This document shows, piece after piece, positions 45,584 through 54,340 of a stretch of DNA of 64,000 nt (the stretch's first letter is position 1; each line of letters begins with the position of its first letter). Both the position numbers and the translations under genes were made by a program. Below the pieces are notes generated by a model. The model was not told the DNA's origin. It ran no database searches and saw only the letters and a program-made list of their open reading frames with translations. This stretch comes from Lewinellaceae bacterium (GTDB lineage Bacteria; Bacteroidota; Bacteroidia; Chitinophagales; Saprospiraceae): assembly GCA_020636315.1 (NCBI GenBank), contig JACJYA010000015.1, forward strand, positions 167,449 to 231,448, given 5' to 3'.

Positions 45584-46045
45584 TTACCTGGAAAGCAGCT
45601 GAAGGGCCTCATCTTCTTTCTTCCGCATAAGTACTTTTTCCTCCGGAGATTTATCTCTATAGCCGCACAGATGGAGAATGCCGTGGATCATGACCCGAAA
45701 GAGTTCCTGTTCGAAGGGCACGCCAAATTTCCGGGCATTTTCCTTTACGCGGTCAACACTGATAAAGATGTCGCCTTCGATTAAAGGAAGTTCGGTATAA
45801 GGAAAGGTAATGATATCGGTATAGGTATCGTGGTTGAGGTATTCCTGGTTGAGGTTATAGAGGTATTCATCACTGCAGAAAATAAAACACACTTCGTGGA
45901 GTTCATGGCCTTCCCGTTCGATGACTGACCGGATCCATGCGGCAGGCTCTTCGGGAGATGACAGCTCGAATGCGACATCTTCACTTTGAAAGGAAATGGA
46001 AGCATTTTCTTCTTCCATGAACCAATCTTCCGGGTTGTTGCTCAT
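45584..46045 (-). CDS. ybeY: Endoribonuclease YbeY, rRNA maturation
   Basis: This 153-residue protein matches YbeY: YLNQEYLNHDTYTDIITFPY in the middle and the metal-site motif RVMIHGILHLCGYRDKSPEE. In the H3xH5xH signature the third histidine position is aspartate here; I recall similar D-K endings in other Bacteroidota, so this is probably a lineage form. YbeY acts in 16S rRNA 3'-end maturation and ribosome quality control. Its start overlaps the upstream ATPase gene by 4 bp, so the two are coupled. Confidence 0.92.
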   Translation of the reverse strand: MSNNPEDWFMEEENASISFQSEDVAFELSSPEEPAAWIRSVIEREGHELHEVCFIFCSDEYLYNLNQEYLNHDTYTDIITFPYTELPLIEGDIFISVDRVKENARKFGVPFEQELFRVMIHGILHLCGYRDKSPEEKVLMRKKEDEALQLLSR

Positions 46046-46446
46046 ATTTTGAATTGCATCTCGACGGTACTGCCGTTGTTGTGGAATTCTACGGAATCGG
46101 AGAGTTGATGCATCAGGAAAACCCCACGGCCACCAACCCTGAGGAGGTTTTCAGGAGCAGTGGGGTCAGGCACACTATGAAAGTCAAAGCCGCATCCTTC
46201 GTCAGTCACTCTTACAGCGAGATGGTCTTTATTCTTACGAAACTGAATTCTTACCGTTTTGGACTCATCTTCGCAGTTACCATGAATAATAGCGTTATTC
46301 ACCGCTTCGGTGAGGCTGATCAGGATATTACCATACACATCGGGGCTGAGTTTATAACGCTCGACCACCTGTTCAACGAACGATTCAACCAGGGCAATAT
46401 TCCTGGGGTTTGAGGAAAGCTTAAGCATAATAGGCTTTGAACTCAT
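46042..46446 (-). CDS. RsbW-like ATP-binding protein (anti-sigma factor kinase family)
   Basis: This 134-residue protein has the HATPase fold of RsbW/SpoIIAB. The N box is SLTEAVNNAIIHGN, the G1 box VRVTDEGCGFDF and the G2 region RVGGRGVFLMHQLSD. Such proteins phosphorylate anti-sigma antagonists or bind sigma factors; no partner gene is seen here. In Bacteroidota small ATPases of this kind commonly lie before ybeY, an association noted from memory. The 4-bp overlap with ybeY indicates joint translation. Confidence 0.88.
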   Translation of the reverse strand: MSSKPIMLKLSSNPRNIALVESFVEQVVERYKLSPDVYGNILISLTEAVNNAIIHGNCEDESKTVRIQFRKNKDHLAVRVTDEGCGFDFHSVPDPTAPENLLRVGGRGVFLMHQLSDSVEFHNNGSTVEMQFKI

Positions 46447-46528
46447 TTTATTTCAGCAATGGAAATTAATGCAATTTCTAGTAACATGCAAGTTTTCAGT
46501 TTTGTTGGGAGGAGTAATAAAGTAAGAA

Positions 46529-46565
46529 AGGCAGCCACACTATTGCTTTTCCGGCGTGGCTGCCT
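46529..46565 (-). terminator. Rho-independent terminator after the DUF4175 gene
   Basis: Arms AGGCAGCCAC (46529-46538) and GTGGCTGCCT (46556-46565) with a 17-nt loop lie 6 bp beyond the stop at 46572. The minus strand continues TTCTTACTTTATT, moderately T-rich. Confidence 0.7.
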
Positions 46566-46571
46566 TCTGAA

Positions 46572-49500
46572 TTATTCAGCTTTCAAAGACTTAAGGTATT
46601 GTTCGACCAGTGATTTATAGTAAGGTTTCAATGCCGGAGAAACGGCTTTGAACATTTCGATTTCCGCTTCCCGCTTTTTGATATACTCTTCGAGGGAGGG
46701 GGGTATCCGGCGTTCTTGCTGGGTGGCCTGTTCTGCCTGGCGCTGTTCATCATATTCCCGCTGCCGTTCTGCTTTTTCATGTTCGAGCAAACGGGTCAGA
46801 ATGTCCTGCTGCCGTTTCATCATTTCATTGGTCAGGCGCTTGTTCACCAGGTCTTCTTCCGCCTTGTCCATCTGGTCCATCAACTCCTGAAGTTCTTTAC
46901 TGCCCTTGCCCTGCTCCTGCAGTTTTTTCTGTTTTTCCTTCAGGGCCTTACGCATGGCTGCCTGGCGGGCGGCCATTTCGGCAAATTCTTTGGAAGAAGG
47001 CCCGCCCATTCCTTTCTCCATCCGTTCCTTCATCTGCTTCATCTGTTCATTGAGGCTTTTTTGCCCCTGGCTCATCTTGTCTTTCGGCACCTTTCCGCTC
47101 TGGCCCTGGCCACCGGGGTTATTGCACATCTGGTTGCCGGACATCATGCTGGACATCTGCTGCTGCATCTGGTTCATCACCTCACTCAGCATAAGGGCCA
47201 GGTCGTTCACGTTTTTCATAGTCCGCTGCTGATGGTCACTGGCCTGAGGTTTGCGGCGCTCTTCGAGGTCGTCCAGGCTTTCCTTCATGTTATCCTTGAC
47301 CTCTGTGACTTTTTCGGTGACATAAGATTCGATCTGGAACACCCTTTTGCTCAGAGCCTGAAGGCTGTCTTCGATAAGCCGAAAATCATCTTTGAGCTTA
47401 AACTGTTCCTGTACCAGCTCCACATAACGGGGCGTATTGATATCCGCAAGGTTGAATTTATCGATCAGTTCTTCCTGTCCGAAAGACAGGCCTACCAGGT
47501 TTTCCAGCAATTGCCGGAGAGCCTGGATGTCCTCCTGCATCTGTTCCATCTCTCCCGATTGCATCATCATGGACATGGCCTCGGCCATATCCTTCATTTT
47601 CTGAGAAGCATTTTTCTGAGATTCCGAGGCTTTCTGATTCTGATTTTGCTCCAATTGCTGCTGGCTCTGGTCGATATCCTCTTGTATATCCTCCATCTGC
47701 TCTTCGCGGTCTCCCAGTTCCCGGGGTTGTTCAAGTTCCTGGTTCTTCTTTTCGATGTTCTCCATCTTTTCCCTGACCTTCTGGAACTCCTTATCGATAT
47801 CTTCCTGTTCTTTCTCCAGTTCTTCCTGTCCTTTTTCACCTTGTTCTGTTTCTTCACTCAGTTCTTCCTGTTCCTTGGCCAGTTCCTGGAGTTTGTCGAT
47901 CGCCTGCTGCATTTCCTGTTCCAGTTCGAGCTGTTTAAAGAGTTCCAGCATTCGGTCCAGTTCTTTTTCAAGCTGTTCATCGGAGAGCTCCATATCCTCC
48001 ATCATTTCGAGAGCTTCATCCTTACCAAGTTCCTGAAGCAGTTCTTCGATCTGGCGCATCAGTTCTTTCATCTCATCACTCATCACCTCCTCCATCATCT
48101 GCTCCAGTTTTTCCTGCTTTTCCATGATCTCTTCATCCATCTCCGAATATTCTTCCTGGTTCTTTCGGTTTTCCTTGAAGGCCTGCCGGGCCTGTTCGAT
48201 CTGTTTTTCCAGTTCTTTCTGGCGTTCGAGCAGTTTTTCCAGTTCTTTGCGGCTTTGCCAGTCCAGGTCATTTTCCTGCAACAGTTTCTCCCGCATCTTC
48301 TTCATGTCATCCTGTATCTTCCTCGACTCCTCAAGCGTTTTTTTGAGGTCCTGCTTGATCTTTTCATCATTCTCTTCCGCCATGGCCTCAAATTCGTCAA
48401 CAGTAGGCATAGAATAGGCCATGAGGTTGGTCCGGGCAGATTTGCTGCCGTTGACCCCATCATTATCATAAACTTCAAAGTAATAAGTTACCTCATCACC
48501 TGGTTTCAGGCCAAGCTCATGGATATCAAAAGTATGGTCAAATTCTAATTGTTTTCCTTCCGGTTTATCCAGCTTTAAGGTATGCAGTTCTCCCTGTGTT
48601 CCGCCCGCATTCTTGACCCGGTAATTGAAGGAAAGGCTCAACAGGCCGTAGTCATCAGAGGCCTCACCTACGAAATAGAGGAGTTTCAGGTCGGAACTAT
48701 CCTGGAATTTCTCAACCGAAATACCCGGATACAGGTCGGGGATAACCGAAATGGTGTAGCTGATCGAATCGGCATTGGGCAAAGCACTGTTGGAAACGTA
48801 AAGTTTATAGGTTTCATCCTGAAGCGCCCGCTTTTTGTAGGTGAAAAGCCCTTCCGAAAAACGAGTAGCCTCTACGGCCTCATCACTGCCCGAAAACTTC
48901 AGTCGGATATTGTCGGTATTCAGTGCATTAAATACCCAGTCAACCTGGGTGCCGGCCGGCACGGACAAGTCTCCGATACTGGAGAGTTCTTCGTCTTTTC
49001 GCTGGGTATAGGCAGGGTAATCCAACTTGACATCAAAGCCGGCCACATTGGGCTTGCTCAGTACATCGAGGGTATATGTCTCCGATTCAATGCCGGTGGA
49101 GAACAAGTAGAAATCAATGTCCTTCTGTACGTTATTGAACCGGTAAGTAAAAAGGTTGGGCGCTTCCTTCGACAGCCGGTATTGGTAATTATCTATATCG
49201 ATGAATACCTCACTGGGCAATTGTTCACCCTCTACCCGGACAGCCAGCGGAAAGTCTTCGAACTGGACGGCTTTCAGCTCATCGGCTTCCACGTGGAAGG
49301 AGAACGGGGCCGGTTTTTCAAATTTCCTGTCGTTATTGATTATCCTGGCGGCGCTGTCTGTGATCAGGTTGGCATTGATAAACAAAATAATGATCAGCAG
49401 CAGAAGGGGAGGCAGGGCATAGCGAAGGTACTTCCGGTTCTTGGTCAGGTCTATCGCATTGGGAAAAGGTACGAGCTTGATCTCCTCGGATTTCTGGTCG

Positions 49501-49901
49501 ATACTGGCCAGGATGAGCTCCTGATTGGCAGCTCCGCCCGACTGGTGTTTGAGCTGCAGGATATTCAGCAACTTATCTTTTACATCAGAAAAATGGCCTC
49601 CAATGATCTGGGCTGCCTGCTCGTGGGAAATAACTTTACCCAGCCGGAAGTAGTGCAGCAGGGGCATGAACACCCAATACCCAAGGGCAAAAATACTCAC
49701 ACCGATAAAGGAGTAAAACATGGCCTTACGGATACCTGTGTCGAAGTAATTATAGTATTCCAACAAGGCCATGGCCAGAAACAGGCCGAGGATAAGGCCT
49801 GTGCTGTAAAGCACACCCCGGATCATCTGATTGATGTAATATTTCCGGATGAACTGGTCTAGCTTATTGATTAACAGCCGGTAGTTATCTTGTGTCACCA
49901 T
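46572..49901 (-). CDS. DUF4175-family membrane protein with long coiled coil
   Basis: This 1109-residue protein matches DUF4175. Two membrane helices lie near the N-terminus (about 25-45, IRGVLYSTGLILGLFLAMAL, and 58-80) and a third at about 160-178 (YALPPLLLLIIILFINANLI). A periplasmic beta-rich part follows (about 190-500). From about 500 to 1060 the protein is almost only glutamate, lysine, glutamine, methionine and leucine, a very long coiled coil (EKLEQMMEEVMSDEMKELMR) broken by a glycine-rich spot (CNNPGGQGQSGKVPKDKMS). Its role is unknown. The composition creates long false open frames rich in phenylalanine and leucine on the other strand. Confidence 0.9.
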   Translation of the reverse strand: MVTQDNYRLLINKLDQFIRKYYINQMIRGVLYSTGLILGLFLAMALLEYYNYFDTGIRKAMFYSFIGVSIFALGYWVFMPLLHYFRLGKVISHEQAAQIIGGHFSDVKDKLLNILQLKHQSGGAANQELILASIDQKSEEIKLVPFPNAIDLTKNRKYLRYALPPLLLLIIILFINANLITDSAARIINNDRKFEKPAPFSFHVEADELKAVQFEDFPLAVRVEGEQLPSEVFIDIDNYQYRLSKEAPNLFTYRFNNVQKDIDFYLFSTGIESETYTLDVLSKPNVAGFDVKLDYPAYTQRKDEELSSIGDLSVPAGTQVDWVFNALNTDNIRLKFSGSDEAVEATRFSEGLFTYKKRALQDETYKLYVSNSALPNADSISYTISVIPDLYPGISVEKFQDSSDLKLLYFVGEASDDYGLLSLSFNYRVKNAGGTQGELHTLKLDKPEGKQLEFDHTFDIHELGLKPGDEVTYYFEVYDNDGVNGSKSARTNLMAYSMPTVDEFEAMAEENDEKIKQDLKKTLEESRKIQDDMKKMREKLLQENDLDWQSRKELEKLLERQKELEKQIEQARQAFKENRKNQEEYSEMDEEIMEKQEKLEQMMEEVMSDEMKELMRQIEELLQELGKDEALEMMEDMELSDEQLEKELDRMLELFKQLELEQEMQQAIDKLQELAKEQEELSEETEQGEKGQEELEKEQEDIDKEFQKVREKMENIEKKNQELEQPRELGDREEQMEDIQEDIDQSQQQLEQNQNQKASESQKNASQKMKDMAEAMSMMMQSGEMEQMQEDIQALRQLLENLVGLSFGQEELIDKFNLADINTPRYVELVQEQFKLKDDFRLIEDSLQALSKRVFQIESYVTEKVTEVKDNMKESLDDLEERRKPQASDHQQRTMKNVNDLALMLSEVMNQMQQQMSSMMSGNQMCNNPGGQGQSGKVPKDKMSQGQKSLNEQMKQMKERMEKGMGGPSSKEFAEMAARQAAMRKALKEKQKKLQEQGKGSKELQELMDQMDKAEEDLVNKRLTNEMMKRQQDILTRLLEHEKAERQREYDEQRQAEQATQQERRIPPSLEEYIKKREAEIEMFKAVSPALKPYYKSLVEQYLKSLKAE

Positions 49902-50261
49902 AGGGTCAACAACTTCATTTTTCCAAAAAAGCGAGCATCAATAACAACAACTCTCAAACGAATTAAAAGATTGGCCGCCCGAAAAGTTTAACAAAATGAT
50001 GTTCTTATTCTTTAGCTTCAAAGTGTGCTCTATACCCTTTTTTGAAGGTACGGCAATATATAGCCCCCAGGGAGCTGATGTTTTCTTTCAAGTTGGATTC
50101 GCTGGGATATGATATAGCACAGAAGGTTGGGTAAATTAACCAAGATTTACCTAAATGTCAAGTTGGAAAGCTCCGGTTTTTAACGGAGTAACCCGGTTTT
50201 CTCTGCCTTCCAAAATTACATAAGGACCAATATTCTCCGAAAACGGAATACCGGAAAAAGC
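49902..50261. other. Intergenic region without recognised gene
   Basis: About 360 bp between DUF4175 and the M1 aminopeptidase, both minus strand. Only a weak hairpin (CTCCG at 50171 and CGGAG at 50184) is visible. It must carry the promoter of DUF4175, but no exact TAnnTTTG was found. Confidence 0.5.
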
Positions 50262-52880
50262 CTAAGGCCTGATACCCGGCAGCATCTGCTGATAGTATAA
50301 TTGCAACTGAGCATTTTTCTCAAAGGCCTTGATCTCTTTGATGTCCTCCAGAATGGCTTGCGAAAGTTCATGTTCGGCTTCCTCTGAGCTGTCTGCAAAG
50401 GTATTCCTCATCTCATTGAGGGCCCGGGTAGCACTGTAGCGGAGCCAGGGATTCTTCATTTCATCAAGAGCCAGGGCCTTCAGCCGTTCAACGGCCTGCC
50501 GGCTGGCGGGAAGTCCTGCTTCTACTGCCAGGCTCTGATAGGATTCAAAAAAGTAAATAGAGGAAAAATCGTTCAATTTCTCCAGGTTCTTTTCAAAGAA
50601 GGGGAGGTAAGAAGGGTTTCCCGAGCCGGAATAAAGCTCTCCAACTGCGAGCAAAAGGTCATCGGCATCTTCTTCTTCCAGCTTTTGGGCGTAGGCCAGA
50701 GCCGCCTCAGTATCATTTACGCTCAGATATTGAAGGGCAGCTCCCATCACATTATAGGCAGAATCGAGTTGAATGGCCGTTTTAGCCTCCTCAATTGCAT
50801 CGGGATACTCCAGGCTCATCAACTTTTCAAAAGCGGCCACCCGGACCTGAGACCGAGGGTCCTTGACGGCCATCTGTTTCAGGCGGCCCAATACTTCTGC
50901 TCCGGCATTTTCATCAATATTGGAAACGGCCACTCCGCGGATCGCCCAGAAATCGTCATTCAGGGCATCCTCCAGCAATTTCCGCGCCTCGGGATCTGAG
51001 CTGTTTTCCATCATCAACACGGCTTCATACCGGTCGAGAAATTCCGGAGCGTTGTAATACTGGAATATCAGTTCTTCCTCTGTTTTGTTATCCCTTGATT
51101 CCGCAAGCAGGATACGATCGGCATCAAAATTGATCAGCCGGGGGCGTTCCGGAACGTCAAAGGAAAACTCCTGGGTGCGTTGATTGACCCTTACATTATG
51201 ACGGATGGGGCCTCCCTGCCCCGGATAGATATCGATAGCCACCGGCAGTTCAAAAACAGCCGGCATCTTTTCAGGGTCCTGAAGTTGCTCCACCTTTACG
51301 GTTGCTTTGCCCTTCTCCTCATCATAACCATAAGTAATATTGAGCCGGGGGTGGCCCTGGCTGAAAAACCACTGGTTGAAAAACCAGTTGAGATCTTCAC
51401 CGGTTACCGCCTCAAATGCCAGGCGCAGGTTGTGGGCTTCCACAGCTGTGTAGGCATTATCGGTAAGATATTTATTAAGGCCTGCCCAGAATGCATCGTC
51501 GCCGACGTAGTTTCGGAGCATGTGCAACACGGCGCCTCCCTTATTGTAACTATGAGCATCGAACATATCCTCCTTATCATCATAACCGAAGTAAATCAAA
51601 GGATGGACATTGCCCCGGGCCGAACCGAAATAACCGCTCCATTCACTCAACAGGTGATAATCGGCAGCATCTTTGCCGTACTGGTGTTCCTGCCAAAGGT
51701 ATTCGCTGTAATTGGCAAAGCCTTCGTTCAACGTCAGGTTGGACCAGCTTTCGCAGGTCACCAGGTCACCGAACCAATGGTGGAAAAGCTCATGGGCAAC
51801 GATATCCTCGTTGTCGTTATCGATCAGTTCCCGGCGGGTTTTTTGTACAAAATCACTAAAAATGACGCTGGTGGTATTCTCCATTGCTCCGGAGACGTAA
51901 TCCCGCACCACGACCTGGGCAAATTTGGGCCAGGGATATTTCACGCCCAGCTTCTGTGAGAAGAAACTCAGCATCTCCTTGGTATGTGAAAATATTGCCC
52001 GGGCGTCTTCCTCATATTTCGGTTCGACGTAATAATAGACCGGCTTCCCTTCCCACTCTTCTTGCACCACAGCATAATCTCCGATCGCCAGCATGAATAA
52101 GTAGGGGGCATGAGGCTGGTCCATTTTCCAGTAGAAAGTTTGGGTTCCATCTCCGTTTTCCTTTCGGGAAGCCAGCACTCCGTTCGATAATACCTCAAGG
52201 CCGTCTTCCACCGTGACGATCATTTCCTGGGTGCAGCGTTCGTTGGGTTTATCTATGGTGGGAAACCAGCGGGAGTTATTTTCGGTTTCTCCCTGTGTCC
52301 ATATCTGGCGCGGCTTTCCGGCTACTTCCCCCCGGGGGTTGATGAAGAAAAGCCCCCGGTCGGAGGTGATGGCGGCGCTTCCGCCCGATGCTGAAGGCGT
52401 TGCGGTATAATCGATGTAAAGGCTGTATTCCTCGTCTTTGGTGAAGGTTCTGCCCAGGTGAACAGTCAGTTTTTCCCCGTCATATTCATACTTAAGGGGA
52501 GTTGTCTGGCCTTCAAAAGATACCTGGTTGAAAGTAAAATTCTTAGCATCCAGGGTTACCGTTTCAGTGGGGTAGAAATAAGGTTTAAGCCGAAGAGTAG
52601 CCTTACCGAGCACCTGTTCTTTTTCCCAGTCGAACTCAAGGCCGAGCCGGGTATGAAGCAGGTCGCTCTTCCTTTGGTGGCTGGCATGATAAACCGGTAG
52701 TTCATAAGCTTCTTCCGGGGCGTTCTCCCCAGGAAGTTTTTTAGGCGCCGTGACGACCATAGTGTCCAGTTGCCTGAATTCATATTCGGGCAGGGTAGCC
52801 GTCTCCATTTTTTGTTTGGTAGAGCATGAAACCAGGAGAGCTGCGATGGCCAGAACAAAAAAACATTTCTTTCTACACAT
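50262..52880 (-). CDS. M1-family aminopeptidase lipoprotein
   Basis: This 872-residue lipoprotein has its signal MCRKKCFFVLAIAALLVSC (cysteine at 19). The exopeptidase motif SGAMENTTSVIF and the zinc site VAHELFHHWFGD with the glutamate 18 residues on (NLTLNEGFANYSEYLW) are intact, so it should be an active aminopeptidase of the M1 type. The last about 270 residues form HEAT-like helical repeats (DPEARKLLEDALNDDFWAIR, LALDEMKNPWLRYSATRALN). The frame extends upstream to 52928, but the lipoprotein signal sets the start at 52880. A well formed promoter lies just before it. Confidence 0.93.
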   Translation of the reverse strand: MCRKKCFFVLAIAALLVSCSTKQKMETATLPEYEFRQLDTMVVTAPKKLPGENAPEEAYELPVYHASHQRKSDLLHTRLGLEFDWEKEQVLGKATLRLKPYFYPTETVTLDAKNFTFNQVSFEGQTTPLKYEYDGEKLTVHLGRTFTKDEEYSLYIDYTATPSASGGSAAITSDRGLFFINPRGEVAGKPRQIWTQGETENNSRWFPTIDKPNERCTQEMIVTVEDGLEVLSNGVLASRKENGDGTQTFYWKMDQPHAPYLFMLAIGDYAVVQEEWEGKPVYYYVEPKYEEDARAIFSHTKEMLSFFSQKLGVKYPWPKFAQVVVRDYVSGAMENTTSVIFSDFVQKTRRELIDNDNEDIVAHELFHHWFGDLVTCESWSNLTLNEGFANYSEYLWQEHQYGKDAADYHLLSEWSGYFGSARGNVHPLIYFGYDDKEDMFDAHSYNKGGAVLHMLRNYVGDDAFWAGLNKYLTDNAYTAVEAHNLRLAFEAVTGEDLNWFFNQWFFSQGHPRLNITYGYDEEKGKATVKVEQLQDPEKMPAVFELPVAIDIYPGQGGPIRHNVRVNQRTQEFSFDVPERPRLINFDADRILLAESRDNKTEEELIFQYYNAPEFLDRYEAVLMMENSSDPEARKLLEDALNDDFWAIRGVAVSNIDENAGAEVLGRLKQMAVKDPRSQVRVAAFEKLMSLEYPDAIEEAKTAIQLDSAYNVMGAALQYLSVNDTEAALAYAQKLEEEDADDLLLAVGELYSGSGNPSYLPFFEKNLEKLNDFSSIYFFESYQSLAVEAGLPASRQAVERLKALALDEMKNPWLRYSATRALNEMRNTFADSSEEAEHELSQAILEDIKEIKAFEKNAQLQLYYQQMLPGIRP

Positions 52881-52900
52881 AACTTCTAATTTAAGGCCCC

Positions 52901-52929
52901 CAAAGATAGGCCTTGTCAATACAATCAAA
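52901..52929 (-). promoter_or_regulatory. Promoter of the M1 aminopeptidase gene
   Basis: The minus strand has TTTG (52926-52929), 17 bp and TATCTTTG (52901-52908), both elements of the Bacteroidota sigma factor consensus (TTTG at -33, TAnnTTTG at -7). The leader to the ATG at 52880 would be about 15 nt. Confidence 0.65.
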
Positions 52930-52963
52930 CGAATGGTGTATTCATTTTAGTACAAAAAAAGAA

Positions 52964-52986
52964 ACGCCCGGCGGCAGGCCGGGCGT
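52964..52986 (-). terminator. Rho-independent terminator of the hydrolase gene
   Basis: Arms ACGCCCGGC (52964-52972) and GCCGGGCGT (52978-52986) have a 5-nt loop. On the minus strand TTTCTTTTTTTG follows. Confidence 0.85.
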
Positions 52987-53015
52987 CAATATTGCTTTTT
53001 TTGGAAGTAGCAGGG

Positions 53016-53792
53016 TCAGCTCACTTCCTTGGCAGCCAGTTCTTTCAGAAATGCTTCCAGGTGTTTATTGAACACCCCGGGGTGCTCCATCATCGGAGCG
53101 TGCCCGCAATGGTCGAGGAAAACCAGCCTGGAATTCTCGATCAGTTCGTGAAACTTCTCGCCGACAAAAGCAGGAGTGATCTGGTCTTCTTTTCCCCAAA
53201 CCAAAAGGGTAGGGGCCTTTACCTGGTGAAGCTTATCGCCGAGGTTGTGGCGTACTGCCGACTTGGCAGTGGCGATGACCCGAATAGCCTTATTGCGGTC
53301 ATTGACAATATCGAAGACTTCATCCACCAGGTCTTTGGATGCCACTTTCGGGTCATAGAAGGTCGCTTCGGTTTTCTTTTTGATGAAATCATAGTCACCT
53401 CGCTTGGGGAAGCTCGTTCCCATTGCACTTTCAAAAAGGCCTGAGCTGCCGGTCAGAATGATAGAATTCACCTTTTCCGGCCGCGCCAACGCATAGAGCA
53501 AAGCGATATGCCCCCCCAGAGAATTCCCAAGCACATTGACCTTGTCGTACTGCTTATACTCCACAAAATCGATCACATAATCAACTAATCCGGTAACGGA
53601 AACCTTCCTGATAGGCAGGTCGAAGATGGGAAGAATCGGAACGATGACGTTACATTTGCCAGAAAAATGCTCAATGATGCCTTCAAAATTGCTCAGCGCC
53701 CCAAACAAACCGTGGAGTAATAAAAGATTTTCTTCGCCGCCCCCCGATTCAATATATTTAAATCTGCCTTCTTCTTTAATTTCGTATTCCAT
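53016..53792 (-). CDS. Alpha/beta-fold hydrolase
   Basis: This 258-residue cytoplasmic hydrolase has the oxyanion motif LLLLHGLFGALSNFEG, the nucleophile in LGNSLGGHIALLYAL, the acid in LVWGKEDQITPAFVG and the histidine in LDHCGHAPMMEHP. All three catalytic residues are present. The family includes esterases and C-C bond hydrolases; the substrate is not known. It stands alone between its own terminator and a 548-bp intergenic region. Confidence 0.9.
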   Translation of the reverse strand: MEYEIKEEGRFKYIESGGGEENLLLLHGLFGALSNFEGIIEHFSGKCNVIVPILPIFDLPIRKVSVTGLVDYVIDFVEYKQYDKVNVLGNSLGGHIALLYALARPEKVNSIILTGSSGLFESAMGTSFPKRGDYDFIKKKTEATFYDPKVASKDLVDEVFDIVNDRNKAIRVIATAKSAVRHNLGDKLHQVKAPTLLVWGKEDQITPAFVGEKFHELIENSRLVFLDHCGHAPMMEHPGVFNKHLEAFLKELAAKEVS

Positions 53793-54227
53793 CTAGTTGA
53801 AGATCAGTGATTAAAAAATGCCATTTTTAAAAATTTCCAAGCCCGGGCGTTAAGCAAGGCAACTCCGGCTTTCAGGAGTTACCCCCCGGAATGGCCCGGA
53901 GGCGAAATAAAATAATGCAGAACAGCAGGACTATTGCAAAAATAATCTTTTTATCGTGATAGTCCAATTTGCGCCGGCGGCCTGAATCCAGTCATTCCGG
54001 ACAATGAAGCGCACTTCTGAATTCCGTTCAATAATATAAAAGGATTGTATCATTTTAAAACCATTTTCGGTAATATGTGTGAAAAATATTACCTTGCGGA
54101 CAGTAAACAAATCATACAAAACAGGAGTTCTCTAAAAGAAAAGGCAGAAATGCCAGGTAAACTTACCGTTTTCACCACAACGCCCCGGTTATTATTTTCA
54201 CGTTTTATCTATCATTCGAATCTCTAA
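53793..54227. other. Long intergenic region with an inverted repeat
   Basis: No convincing gene is found in this divergent region; short open frames of about 60 codons lack family features. A hairpin AACTCC/GGAGTT lies at 53861-53880. A perfect 8-bp inverted repeat GGTAATAT/ATATTACC with a 9-nt loop lies at 54069-54093 and could be a regulator site. It may also hold a small RNA, which cannot be judged from sequence alone. Confidence 0.45.
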
Positions 54228-54261
54228 TTTGTAAATTGTTGTAAGCTTTTTCTTACCTTTG
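54228..54261 (+). promoter_or_regulatory. Promoter of the OmpA-family gene
   Basis: TACCTTTG at 54254-54261 matches TAnnTTTG exactly. A TTTG lies at 54228-54231, 22 bp upstream, slightly wider than usual. The predicted leader to the ATG at 54341 is about 75 nt and A/T rich. Confidence 0.55.
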
Positions 54262-54340
54262 AGGTTCGAAGGATGTATTGTATTCCTTGCTAACTGAACG
54301 TTAAGACCAATTAATAATTCACTAATCAAACTAAACGAAC

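Noticed and set aside
46716..48548. Plus-strand open frame of 610 codons opposite the DUF4175 gene
   Set aside because: It is rich in Phe, Leu and His because it mirrors the Glu/Lys/Gln coiled coil; no domain or start context is seen.
48582..49862. Plus-strand open frame of 426 codons opposite the DUF4175 gene
   Set aside because: Antisense to a well supported gene, with no recognisable motifs.
53931..54119. Short minus-strand frame of 62 codons in the intergenic region before the OmpA gene
   Set aside because: No signal peptide, family or operon support; likely chance.
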